Below, in pieces: positions 1 to 5,626 of a DNA stretch of 7,772 bases. Source of the DNA: Prevotellamassilia sp. Lineage in GTDB: Bacteria > Bacteroidota > Bacteroidia > Bacteroidales > Bacteroidaceae. The notes under the pieces are model-generated. The model worked only from the letters and a program-made list of their open reading frames with translations, was not told the DNA's origin and made no database searches. Each line of letters begins with the position of its first letter. The first letter of the stretch is position 1. The stretch spans positions 1-7,772 of the forward strand of contig JAHAWW010000066.1 in the NCBI GenBank assembly GCA_018383375.1, read 5' to 3'. Position numbers and translations under genes: made by a program.

Positions 1-235
1 GCCTCAAGGCATCAACGGCCAAATGCTTCACGGTGGTGGTGAGCAGGGCAGCGGCTTCGTCTTCACGCTTGATGTCGGGATGACGCTTCCAGAGCCGGCA
101 AAAGGCTTCTTGCAAGGCATCTTCAGCCTCTTCGTCGCTTTGGGTCATCCGCCCCACCAAGTGGCGCAACCTTCCGCTCAAGCGGCGGTAGGCAGCGAGA
201 AGAGGTGAATTTGAAGGGCCTGCAGATGTGGTCAT
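1..235 (-). CDS. ECF-type RNA polymerase sigma factor, N-terminal part (runs off left edge)
   Basis: Reading the minus strand from the ATG at 235-233 gives 78 residues open to the window edge. An in-frame TAA lies a few codons upstream, so this is the first possible ATG. The stretch EDALQEAFCRLWKR (about residues 38-51) followed by LLTTTVKHLAVDALR near residues 64-78 matches sigma-70 region 2 of ECF sigma factors: the helix containing DALQEaF, then the -10 recognition helix ending in A-D-L/A-R. The family directs core RNA polymerase to a small regulon, often under an anti-sigma factor. Region 4 would lie beyond the edge, so neither subgroup nor partner can be named. No Shine-Dalgarno precedes the ATG, which is usual in Bacteroidota. 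It is divergent from the thioredoxin-like gene. Region 2 similarity is clear; full length and integrity are unseen. Confidence 0.8.
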   Translation of the reverse strand, partial: MTTSAGPSNSPLLAAYRRLSGRLRHLVGRMTQSDEEAEDALQEAFCRLWKRHPDIKREDEAAALLTTTVKHLAVDALR

Positions 236-344
236 TTTGATGTCGTTTCTATGGAGTTAACGCAAAGAGACGTGTTTTGTAACGTAAAAGTAGAATTTTT
301 TTGTGTTTTTATTAGAAACGACTACTCTTAAAGCGGTGATTTAG

Positions 345-352
345 TAAATTTG
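345..352 (+). promoter_or_regulatory. Putative Bacteroidota -7 promoter element for the thioredoxin-nupG unit
   Basis: TAAATTTG is an exact match to the TAnnTTTG -7 consensus of the Bacteroidota primary sigma factor. It would start transcription near 359, about 18 bases before the ATG at 377. No good TTTG -33 box lies at the expected 19-21 base spacing, so the call rests on the -7 element and its position. The rest of the 236-376 divergent region is AT-rich, with a run of seven T at 296-302. I could not find an equally good element facing the sigma factor gene; the nearest candidates on the minus strand each differ from the consensus. Confidence 0.5.
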
Positions 353-376
353 CCTTGATTATTCTGCCTGATACTT

Positions 377-895
377 ATGCAAAAAACCAAAAGAGCACTG
401 GCCGTTGCGGCTTTTGTCTGCTGCGTGTTGACGGCTTTGGCCGACGACAAAAACACATTGGTGCAGCCGGGCGACACATTGCCGACTTTCAGCATTGAAA
501 TGTCCGACGGCTCTCGCCTGACCACAGACAATCTCAAAGGTCGACCGGTGGTCTTGGCGTTTTTCAACACCAATTGCCGTGACTGTCGCCGCGAACTGCC
601 CTTGTTGCAACGCCTCTATACTGAGGCCGACGAGACTTGTCGTGTAGTCTGCGTGTCGCGCAGTCAGGGACAAGACGAAATCGCCGCCTATTGGCAAAAG
701 ACGGGCCTCACCCTCCCCTACAGTCCACAAACCGACCGAACTGTCTACAGCCTTTTTGCGCCGCATGGCCTGCCACGGGTCTATGTGGCCGATGCTGACG
801 GCGTGATAAAGGCTGTTTTCATCGAAAAAGTCTCAGCGCGAAAACTGCTGAAAGCCATAAAACAATGCCGCGAACAAAAGCAGACAAACCATTGA
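377..895 (+). CDS. Exported TlpA/ResA-like thioredoxin-fold protein
   Basis: A 172-residue protein. It starts with a Sec-type signal sequence: basic residues K3-R6, a hydrophobic core at about 7-21, and a likely cleavage after ALA22. The mature part reads as one thioredoxin-like domain of the AhpC-TSA/TlpA type. QPGDTLPTFSIEMSDG (30-45) is the usual family entry, followed by strand VVLAFFNTN, the redox motif C67-R-D-C70 with RRELP after it, and a cis-proline loop GLPRVYV (131-137). This family transfers electrons to or from cell-envelope thiols, in roles such as cytochrome c maturation or oxidative-stress repair; the partner cannot be told here. The residue before the CxxC is Asn where most TlpA-like proteins have Trp. 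Extra cysteines are at 88, 92 and 164. C15/C16 in the signal core do not form a convincing lipobox. It precedes the nucleoside transporter by 23 bases, so the two probably share a transcript. The fold assignment is firm; the role is unknown. Confidence 0.85.
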   Translation: MQKTKRALAVAAFVCCVLTALADDKNTLVQPGDTLPTFSIEMSDGSRLTTDNLKGRPVVLAFFNTNCRDCRRELPLLQRLYTEADETCRVVCVSRSQGQDEIAAYWQKTGLTLPYSPQTDRTVYSLFAPHGLPRVYVADADGVIKAVFIEKVSARKLLKAIKQCREQKQTNH

Positions 896-918
896 CCGAA
901 ATATCCACTAAATATTAT

Positions 919-2172
919 ATGAATCACACGACTATCAAACTTCGCCTCACGGCTATGAACTTCTTGAAGTTTGCCATATGGGGCGCTTATCTCACCTCAA
1001 TGGGCCGCTATCTCGCCGACGTGGGCATGGGTGGCCAGATTGGCTGGTTTTATTCCGTCCAAGGCATTGTGTCCATCTTCATGCCCGGCCTGATGGGTAT
1101 GGTGGCCGACCGCTGGGTGCCTGCACAGCGCATGCTCGGCCTTTGCCATCTGTTGGCTGCTGGGTTTATGGCCGCCGCTGCCACCTATGCCATGACAGCC
1201 GGACCGGATGTGGCATTCGGCATTTTATTTGCCCTCTACACGGCCAGCGTGGCCTTTTATATGCCAACGTTGGCACTGAGCAACTCTGTGGCCTTCACGG
1301 CGTTAACAAACTCGGGTATGGACACCATCAAAGACTTTCCGCCCATCCGCGTGTTTGGTACGGTGGGCTTCATCGTGACAATGTGGGCCGTCGACTTGAT
1401 GGGCTATATGGGCAGCTATCATCAATTCTTCGTTTCGGCCGGTCTGGGTTTGTTACTGGCTATCTATTCATTCACTCTGCCCAACTGCCCCGTGGCTGCC
1501 CACACAGAGAAGAAGAGTTTGGTGCAGGCCTTGGGCTTCGACGCCTTCAAGCTGTTCAAAGAGCGGCGTATGGCCATCTTCTTCATCTTCTCGTTCTTGC
1601 TCGGCGTGTCACTGCAAATCACCAACGGCTTTGCCAATCCATTTATTGACAGTTTCAAAAACATTCCCGAGTATGCCGAAACCTTCGGCGTGCAACACAC
1701 CGGCATTCTCATCAGTCTCTCACAAATCAGCGAAGCATTCTGCATCTTGCTCATCCCATTTTTCATGAAAAGGTTTGGCATCAAGCGAGTGATGATGATA
1801 GCTATGCTGGCTTGGGTGTTGCGCTTTGGCCTGTTTGGTCTGGGCAATCCCGGACCGGGTGTTTGGCTCTTTGTGCTCTCGATGATTGTCTACGGCGTGG
1901 CCTTTGACTTCTTCAACGTTTCTGGTTCGCTCTTCGTCGACCAAAACACGCCTGCCTCCATCCGCAGCAGTGCGCAAGGTCTGTTTATGATTATGACCAA
2001 TGGTTGCGGCTCGACGCTCGGCATGATTGCGGCCCAAGGCGTGGTAGACCACTTTACTTCTCCCGCCGGCCTCACCAATTGGACGCCCGTATGGTATATC
2101 TTTGCCACCTACGCTCTGGTGGTCTTGCTCCTCTTCACCGTGGTGTTCAGAGAGAAAAAGGCAGCGGCATAG
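919..2172 (+). CDS. nupG: Nucleoside:H+ symporter, NupG/XapB family (MFS)
   Basis: A 417-residue polytopic inner-membrane protein, about 12 hydrophobic segments, nearly the 418 residues of E. coli NupG. It is expected to import nucleosides with protons. Signature stretches recalled from E. coli NupG align well: the start KLRLTAMNFLKFAIWGAYLT, FMPGLMGMVADRW, DFPPIRVFGTVGFI (139-152), RMAIFFIFSFLLG (217-229), IVYGVAFDFFNVSGS around F329, and SIRSSAQGLFMIMTNGCG from residue 347. I chose the ATG at 919. An in-frame ATG at 865 would add 18 hydrophilic residues, overlap the upstream gene by 31 bases, and extend past the family's usual N-terminus. No Shine-Dalgarno is evident; the leader is AT-rich (CTAAATATTAT). 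It is probably the second gene of a two-gene unit and ends 58 bases before a strong hairpin. The family is clear; exact substrate range (all nucleosides or a subset) is inferred. Confidence 0.9.
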   Translation: MNHTTIKLRLTAMNFLKFAIWGAYLTSMGRYLADVGMGGQIGWFYSVQGIVSIFMPGLMGMVADRWVPAQRMLGLCHLLAAGFMAAAATYAMTAGPDVAFGILFALYTASVAFYMPTLALSNSVAFTALTNSGMDTIKDFPPIRVFGTVGFIVTMWAVDLMGYMGSYHQFFVSAGLGLLLAIYSFTLPNCPVAAHTEKKSLVQALGFDAFKLFKERRMAIFFIFSFLLGVSLQITNGFANPFIDSFKNIPEYAETFGVQHTGILISLSQISEAFCILLIPFFMKRFGIKRVMMIAMLAWVLRFGLFGLGNPGPGVWLFVLSMIVYGVAFDFFNVSGSLFVDQNTPASIRSSAQGLFMIMTNGCGSTLGMIAAQGVVDHFTSPAGLTNWTPVWYIFATYALVVLLLFTVVFREKKAAA

Positions 2173-2177
2173 TGGCC

Positions 2178-2208
2178 ATTGCCTTAACGGCTTGACAAAT
2201 TACTTTTG
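2178..2208 (+). promoter_or_regulatory. Promoter-like sequence in the convergent intergenic region
   Basis: TACTTTTG (2201-2208) matches the Bacteroidota -7 consensus TAnnTTTG exactly. ATTG (2178-2181) matches the -33 TTTG in three of four bases, with a 19-base spacer. It begins just after the nupG stop and would start a transcript near 2215 heading into the hairpin cluster and antisense to the end of nqrF. No normal gene follows on this strand. It may be a chance match, a relic, or the promoter of a short structured RNA. Confidence 0.35.
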
Positions 2209-2230
2209 CATTTGAAGTAGATGCAAGCCC

Positions 2231-2280
2231 ATAACAACGGCGTGCCCATCGGAATGTAATCCGGGGCACGCCGTTGTTAT
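2231..2280. terminator. Strong hairpin, probable bidirectional terminator between nupG and nqrF
   Basis: ATAACAACGGCGTGCCC (2231-2247) and its exact reverse complement (2264-2280) form a perfect 17-bp stem. Inside it CGGA (2250-2253) pairs with TCCG (2260-2263) across a six-base loop, leaving a two-base bulge AT at 2248-2249. The stem base is AT-rich and the centre GC-rich, so the 3' arm ends UUGUUAU on both strands. There is no separate U-tract beyond it on either side. Its place between convergent genes suits termination of both units: nupG from the left and the nqr operon from the right. Confidence 0.75.
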
Positions 2281-2283
2281 TGT

Positions 2284-2301
2284 GCCAATCTTGCGATTGG
2301 C
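2284..2301. repeat. Small inverted repeat next to the terminator
   Basis: GCCAATC (2284-2290) and GATTGGC (2295-2301) form a perfect 7-bp stem around the loop TTGC. It lies three bases beyond the large hairpin and 13 bases past the nqrF stop in the nqrF direction. It has no T-tract. It may protect the 3' end of the nqr mRNA or assist termination; this is inference from position only. Confidence 0.5.
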
Positions 2302-2308
2302 CGGGTGA

Positions 2309-2323
2309 GGCGGATTAACCGCC
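2309..2323. repeat. Short inverted repeat enclosing the nqrF stop codon
   Basis: GGCGG (2309-2313) and CCGCC (2319-2323) flank the five-base loop ATTAA, which contains the nqrF stop codon (TAA on the minus strand, 2317-2315). A five-base all-GC stem could fold in the mRNA, but one this short can arise by chance and is partly set by the glycine codons ending NqrF. Confidence 0.3.
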
Positions 2324-3589
2324 GAAGTTGTCGTACATAATGCTTTCTGGCTCTACGCCGAGGCTGTCGAGCATTCCCACCACAGCCTTCGACATCGGGC
2401 CGGGACCACACATATAGTATTCGATGTCTTCTGGGGCCTCGTGGTTTTTGAGATAGGTCTCGTAGATGACCTGGTGCACAAAACCTGCCGTGTATTTCAC
2501 GCCGGCGGCATCGGCTGCGGGGTCGGGACGGTCGAGAGCCAGATGGAAAGAGAAGTTGGGGAACTCCTTCTCAAGGGCCAGGAAGTCGTCAAGATAGAAC
2601 ACCTCGTTGAGCGCACGGGCGCCGTAGAAATAAGACATCTTGCGGTCGGTAGTCTTGAGCGTGTGGGTCATGTGCATAATCTGGGCACGGAGCGGGGCCA
2701 TACCGGCACCACCGCCCACCCACATCATCTCTTTCTTGGAGTCGAAGATGGGATGGAAATCGCCATAAGGACCACTCATCACGACTTTGTCGCCGGGCTT
2801 AAGGGTGAAAATATAAGAAGAGGCAATGCCGGGCATCACGTCCTGGAAACCGGGACCTTGTTCTTTGGGTTTGAAAGGCGGCGTGGCAATGCGCACGGTG
2901 AGCATAATGCGGTCGCCCTCGGCAGGATAGTTGGCCATTGAGTAGGCACGGATGGTGGGCTCGGTGTTGCGGCACTTCAGGCCAAAGAGACCGAACTTCT
3001 CCCAAGCCGGCAGATATTCGTCGCCGATGAGGGCCTTGTCGATGTCTTTGTCGTAGTCCATCTCGTAGGCAGGGATTTTAATCTGGGCATACGAGCCGGG
3101 CACGAAGTCCATATGGTCGCCGGGAGGCAAGGCCACGATGAACTCTTTGATGAAGGTGGCCACGTTTTTGTTGGAAATGACTTCACACTCCCACTCTTTC
3201 ACACCAAGCACACTGTCGGGAACGGTGACGGCAAGGTCGCCCTTGACCTTACACTGGCAACCCAGACGGTAGTGCTCCTTGATTTGCTTACGGCTGAAAT
3301 GGCCTTTCTCCACATCAAGAATATCGCCACCGCCCTCAGGCACCTGGCATTTACACTGGGCACAAGAGCCTTTGCCGCCACAAGCCGACGGAAGGTAGAT
3401 GCCGTTTTCAGAAAGCGTGGAAAGCAGGCTGCCGCCCTGAGCCACCTTGATTTGCTTCTTGCCGTTGAGGGTGAGGGTGACTTCTCCCTCGGGCGTAAGA
3501 TATTTTTTGGCCACAAGCAAAATGACGACCAAAATGAGAATGATGGCAAGAAATACGCCTATGCTGGAAAGAATAAATGGTATATCCAT
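2315..3589 (-). CDS. nqrF: Na+-translocating NADH:quinone reductase subunit F (NADH dehydrogenase subunit)
   Basis: Electron-entry subunit of Na+-NQR. It oxidises NADH on the cytoplasmic side and passes electrons via FAD to a [2Fe-2S] cluster. The 424-residue protein has one N-terminal membrane helix (about 5-27) and a ferredoxin-like domain with ligands C70, C76, C79 and C111 (motif ACGGKGSCAQC, then GCQC). A ferredoxin-reductase-type module follows: FAD motif RAYS (214-217), GPYGDF (273-278), NADH-binding GGGAGMAPLR (292-301), MCGPGPM (393-399), and the C-terminal DNFGG with the conserved aromatic Phe422. It is about 16 residues longer than the Vibrio protein. The extra length lies mainly before the FAD motif (about 178-205) and near 240-255. 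It is the last gene of the operon, 18 bases after nqrE, followed by the hairpin cluster. The ATG at 3589 places the membrane helix directly at the N-terminus, as in the family. Confidence 0.97.
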   Translation of the reverse strand: MDIPFILSSIGVFLAIILILVVILLVAKKYLTPEGEVTLTLNGKKQIKVAQGGSLLSTLSENGIYLPSACGGKGSCAQCKCQVPEGGGDILDVEKGHFSRKQIKEHYRLGCQCKVKGDLAVTVPDSVLGVKEWECEVISNKNVATFIKEFIVALPPGDHMDFVPGSYAQIKIPAYEMDYDKDIDKALIGDEYLPAWEKFGLFGLKCRNTEPTIRAYSMANYPAEGDRIMLTVRIATPPFKPKEQGPGFQDVMPGIASSYIFTLKPGDKVVMSGPYGDFHPIFDSKKEMMWVGGGAGMAPLRAQIMHMTHTLKTTDRKMSYFYGARALNEVFYLDDFLALEKEFPNFSFHLALDRPDPAADAAGVKYTAGFVHQVIYETYLKNHEAPEDIEYYMCGPGPMSKAVVGMLDSLGVEPESIMYDNFGG

Positions 3590-3607
3590 AGTTGTTGATG
3601 CTTTTTA

Positions 3608-4234
3608 TCAAAGGCTCAAGCCCGAGAAACACATAAATGCCATAGCCATAAGGCCGACGGTGATGAAGGTAATGCCGAGGCCGCGCAGCGGACGGGGCAC
3701 GTCGGTATAGGCCATTTTCTCACGAATGGCTGCCAGACCGACAATGGCCAAAATCCAACCGATACCGCTGCTGAGGGCATAGACAAAGGCGTCGCCAAGA
3801 CCGCCAATGGCCTGCGAACTGGTGGCGGGGTCCATATTGATGCGCTGCTGCATGAAAAGGCTGGCACCCATAATGGCACAGTTCACGGCAATGAGGGGCA
3901 AAAAGATGCCCAACGCGCCATAAAGCGAGGGAGAGAAACGCTCCACAACCATTTCAACCAACTGCACAATGCCGGCGATAACGGCAATGAAAAGGATGAA
4001 TGAGAGATAAGTGAGGTCTTGGCCGAAGATGCCGTCTTTGGCCAGCACCTTGGTCTGCAACAAATAATCCACGGGCACGGTGACAAGCAACACGAACGTT
4101 ACGGCTATGCCCAAACCGAGCGAAGTCTTGACGTTCTTGCTGACAGCCAGATAGGAGCACATGCCGAGGAATGAGGCGAATATCATATTGTCCACGAAAA
4201 TGGAGCGGACAAAAAGACTCAATGTATGTTCCAT
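3608..4234 (-). CDS. nqrE: Na+-translocating NADH:quinone reductase subunit E
   Basis: A 208-residue integral membrane subunit with about six helices. With NqrD it forms the inverted pair that holds an iron-sulfur centre within the membrane and takes part in Na+ transfer. The two cysteines known as ligands are present: C26 in FLGMCSYLAVS and C119 in AVNCAIMGAS. The C-terminal signature REKMAYTDVPRPLRGLG, followed by ITFITVGLMAMAFMCFSG, is typical of NqrE and separates it from RnfA. The loop after the second cysteine (about 128-147, QQRINMDPATSSQAIGGLGD) is about ten residues longer than in Vibrio NqrE (198 residues), which accounts for the extra length. It lies 38 bases after nqrD and 18 bases before nqrF in the same direction. 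No Shine-Dalgarno is seen; the leader is A-rich (AGAAACAATAAACG). Confidence 0.96.
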   Translation of the reverse strand: MEHTLSLFVRSIFVDNMIFASFLGMCSYLAVSKNVKTSLGLGIAVTFVLLVTVPVDYLLQTKVLAKDGIFGQDLTYLSFILFIAVIAGIVQLVEMVVERFSPSLYGALGIFLPLIAVNCAIMGASLFMQQRINMDPATSSQAIGGLGDAFVYALSSGIGWILAIVGLAAIREKMAYTDVPRPLRGLGITFITVGLMAMAFMCFSGLSL

Positions 4235-4272
4235 CGTTTATTGTTTCTGAAGGTTAGGAATAAGAGGGGAAC

Positions 4273-4902
4273 TCACTTCTGCTCGTCTTTGGTGAGGGCA
4301 CGTTGGGCCCAAATGACACAACCCAAAAGAATCATGGCCATGGCAGGCATAGTCATCATACCATTGTTGACATAGCCGGCGTCGTAGAGCGAAGTGGGAA
4401 TAATTTGGTGGTCGAGCAAGGTGCCGGCACCAAAGAGTTCACGTACACCGCCGATAATGACGAGAATGTAGGCATAGCCGATGCCGTTGCCGATACCGTC
4501 GAGAAAACTCTCCCACGGACCATTCATCATGGCAAAGGCCTCAAGACGACCCATCAAAATACAGTTGGTGATAATCAATCCGATATAGACGCTGAGCTGC
4601 ACACTGACATCATAGGCAAAAGCCTTGAGCACAAGGCTGACTATCGTGACCAAGGCGGCTACAACAACCAATTGCACAATGATACGGATGCGCATTGGAA
4701 TGGTCTTGCGCAAGAGAGAGATGGCGACGTTGCTGAAAGAGGTGATAATCGTCACCGAAAGACCCATCACAATGGCGGGTTCGAGTTTGGCGGTGACAGC
4801 CAAGGCCGAGCAGATGCCGAGCACCTGCACCAACACGGGATGATTGAGACCGAGCGGTGTAGCAAAGACCTGGCGATTGGCTTTTGAAAATAATTGGCTC
4901 AT
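4273..4902 (-). CDS. nqrD: Na+-translocating NADH:quinone reductase subunit D
   Basis: A 209-residue integral membrane subunit, homologous to NqrE and RnfE, about six helices. It shares the intramembrane iron-sulfur centre with NqrE through C31 (VLGICSALAVT) and C114 (IITNCILMGRLEAFA), both present. Other family marks are LNHPVLVQVLGICSALAVT at about 19-37, SNVAISLLRKTIPMRIRIIVQ at 57-77, and GPWESFLDGIGNGIGYAYIL followed by a conserved GGVRELFGAGTLL. Length is that of the family (Vibrio about 210). It lies 13 bases after nqrC, with a weak AAGAG sequence eight bases before the ATG, the nearest thing to a Shine-Dalgarno in the operon. Confidence 0.96.
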   Translation of the reverse strand: MSQLFSKANRQVFATPLGLNHPVLVQVLGICSALAVTAKLEPAIVMGLSVTIITSFSNVAISLLRKTIPMRIRIIVQLVVVAALVTIVSLVLKAFAYDVSVQLSVYIGLIITNCILMGRLEAFAMMNGPWESFLDGIGNGIGYAYILVIIGGVRELFGAGTLLDHQIIPTSLYDAGYVNNGMMTMPAMAMILLGCVIWAQRALTKDEQK

Positions 4903-4915
4903 AGCTTATGCTCTT

Positions 4916-5614
4916 TTATTGGTTTGTCGAAGATTGTTTGTTGAGATATTGACGATACATGCCCACGTAGTCGCGAAGCATATCGGTGATGCCGTTGGTG
5001 GTGAGAGTGGCTCCCGAGAGACCGTCACACTGCATCGACGGATTGTCTTGTTTCGCGCCAAACTTAACCACTGAAATGACAGTGCCCGACTCGTCATAGA
5101 GGCTCTTGCCCTTAAACTCGTCCTGGAAAGGTTTTTCGGCCATCAGAGCGCCTAGACCGGCGGTCTCGCTCTCGTGGCTGAAATAGGCGCCATAGATGGT
5201 GCGGCAGTCGGCATCGACGGCGATATAGCCCCAAATGGTGCCCCAAAGTCCCTTACCTACAAGGGGGATGACATATTTGGTCGTAGTGTCGACACGGCAT
5301 TCATAGAAAGGCAGGCGGTCGGCACTAATCTCTTTGATGGCAATTTCAAAACCACCGGTGGTGTCTACCACCTCACCTTTATCGTTGACGATGATATCGC
5401 GCACAATGGTGGCTGCATAGGTAGACTCAACCTGGTCTTGGGGCACGCTGATGCCCAACGAAGAGAGGATTTGCTTCTGCTTATCGATGCGCTCGTTGGC
5501 CGTAATTTTGGGGCTCAAGGCAGATGAAGCAAACGACAGAAGAAACGCCACCACAATCACTACGACACAAGCGTAGATGATGGTGTAAGTATTGCTGTTT
5601 GTATTGATCTTCAT
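4916..5614 (-). CDS. nqrC: Na+-translocating NADH:quinone reductase subunit C (FMN-binding)
   Basis: A 232-residue subunit with one N-terminal membrane helix (about 11-33) and a periplasmic FMN-binding domain. FMN is attached through a phosphoester to a threonine by the flavin transferase ApbE. The acceptor motif DGLSGATLT places it at Thr205, the equivalent of Vibrio Thr225. Other conserved pieces are GKGLWGTIWGYIAVD (120-134) and HESETAGLGA (147-156), which corresponds to the HxxETPGLG motif of FMN-binding domains. It is shorter than the Vibrio protein (about 257). The gene follows nqrB by 12 bases with no Shine-Dalgarno. NqrC-type rather than RnfG-type is favoured by the nqr gene order around it. 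Confidence 0.96.
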   Translation of the reverse strand: MKINTNSNTYTIIYACVVVIVVAFLLSFASSALSPKITANERIDKQKQILSSLGISVPQDQVESTYAATIVRDIIVNDKGEVVDTTGGFEIAIKEISADRLPFYECRVDTTTKYVIPLVGKGLWGTIWGYIAVDADCRTIYGAYFSHESETAGLGALMAEKPFQDEFKGKSLYDESGTVISVVKFGAKQDNPSMQCDGLSGATLTTNGITDMLRDYVGMYRQYLNKQSSTNQ

Positions 5615-5626
5615 GGTGCGTAGTGA

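Noticed and set aside
892..918. TTGACC and TATTAT spaced 15 bases apart before nupG, resembling an E. coli sigma-70 promoter
   Set aside because: Bacteroidota do not use that consensus, the -10 would abut the ATG, and close spacing to the upstream gene suggests co-transcription.
865..918. Upstream ATG at 865 as the nupG start
   Set aside because: It would add 18 hydrophilic residues absent from the family and overlap the thioredoxin-like gene; the ATG at 919 gives the family's length and N-terminus.
978..1649. Open frame of 223 codons on the plus strand inside nupG
   Set aside because: It overlaps a clear NupG-family gene in another frame. Its translation is rich in Arg, His, Gly and Leu with no domain, as expected for an out-of-frame shadow.
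2221..2259. Twelve-codon ORF (MQAHNNGVPIGM) just after the 2201-2208 promoter-like element
   Set aside because: It resembles a leader peptide before an attenuator, but nothing follows that could be attenuated on this strand. Its codons coincide with the terminator stem, so it is most likely accidental.
2441..2941. Open frames on the plus strand opposite nqrF (also 3113-3598)
   Set aside because: They are antisense shadows of nqrF with no recognisable motif or leader.
4303..4887. Open frame of 194 codons on the plus strand opposite nqrD
   Set aside because: It is antisense to a conserved membrane subunit, and its translation is a His/Asp/Gly-rich sequence without hydrophobic or domain pattern. 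The codon bias of nqrD accounts for it.
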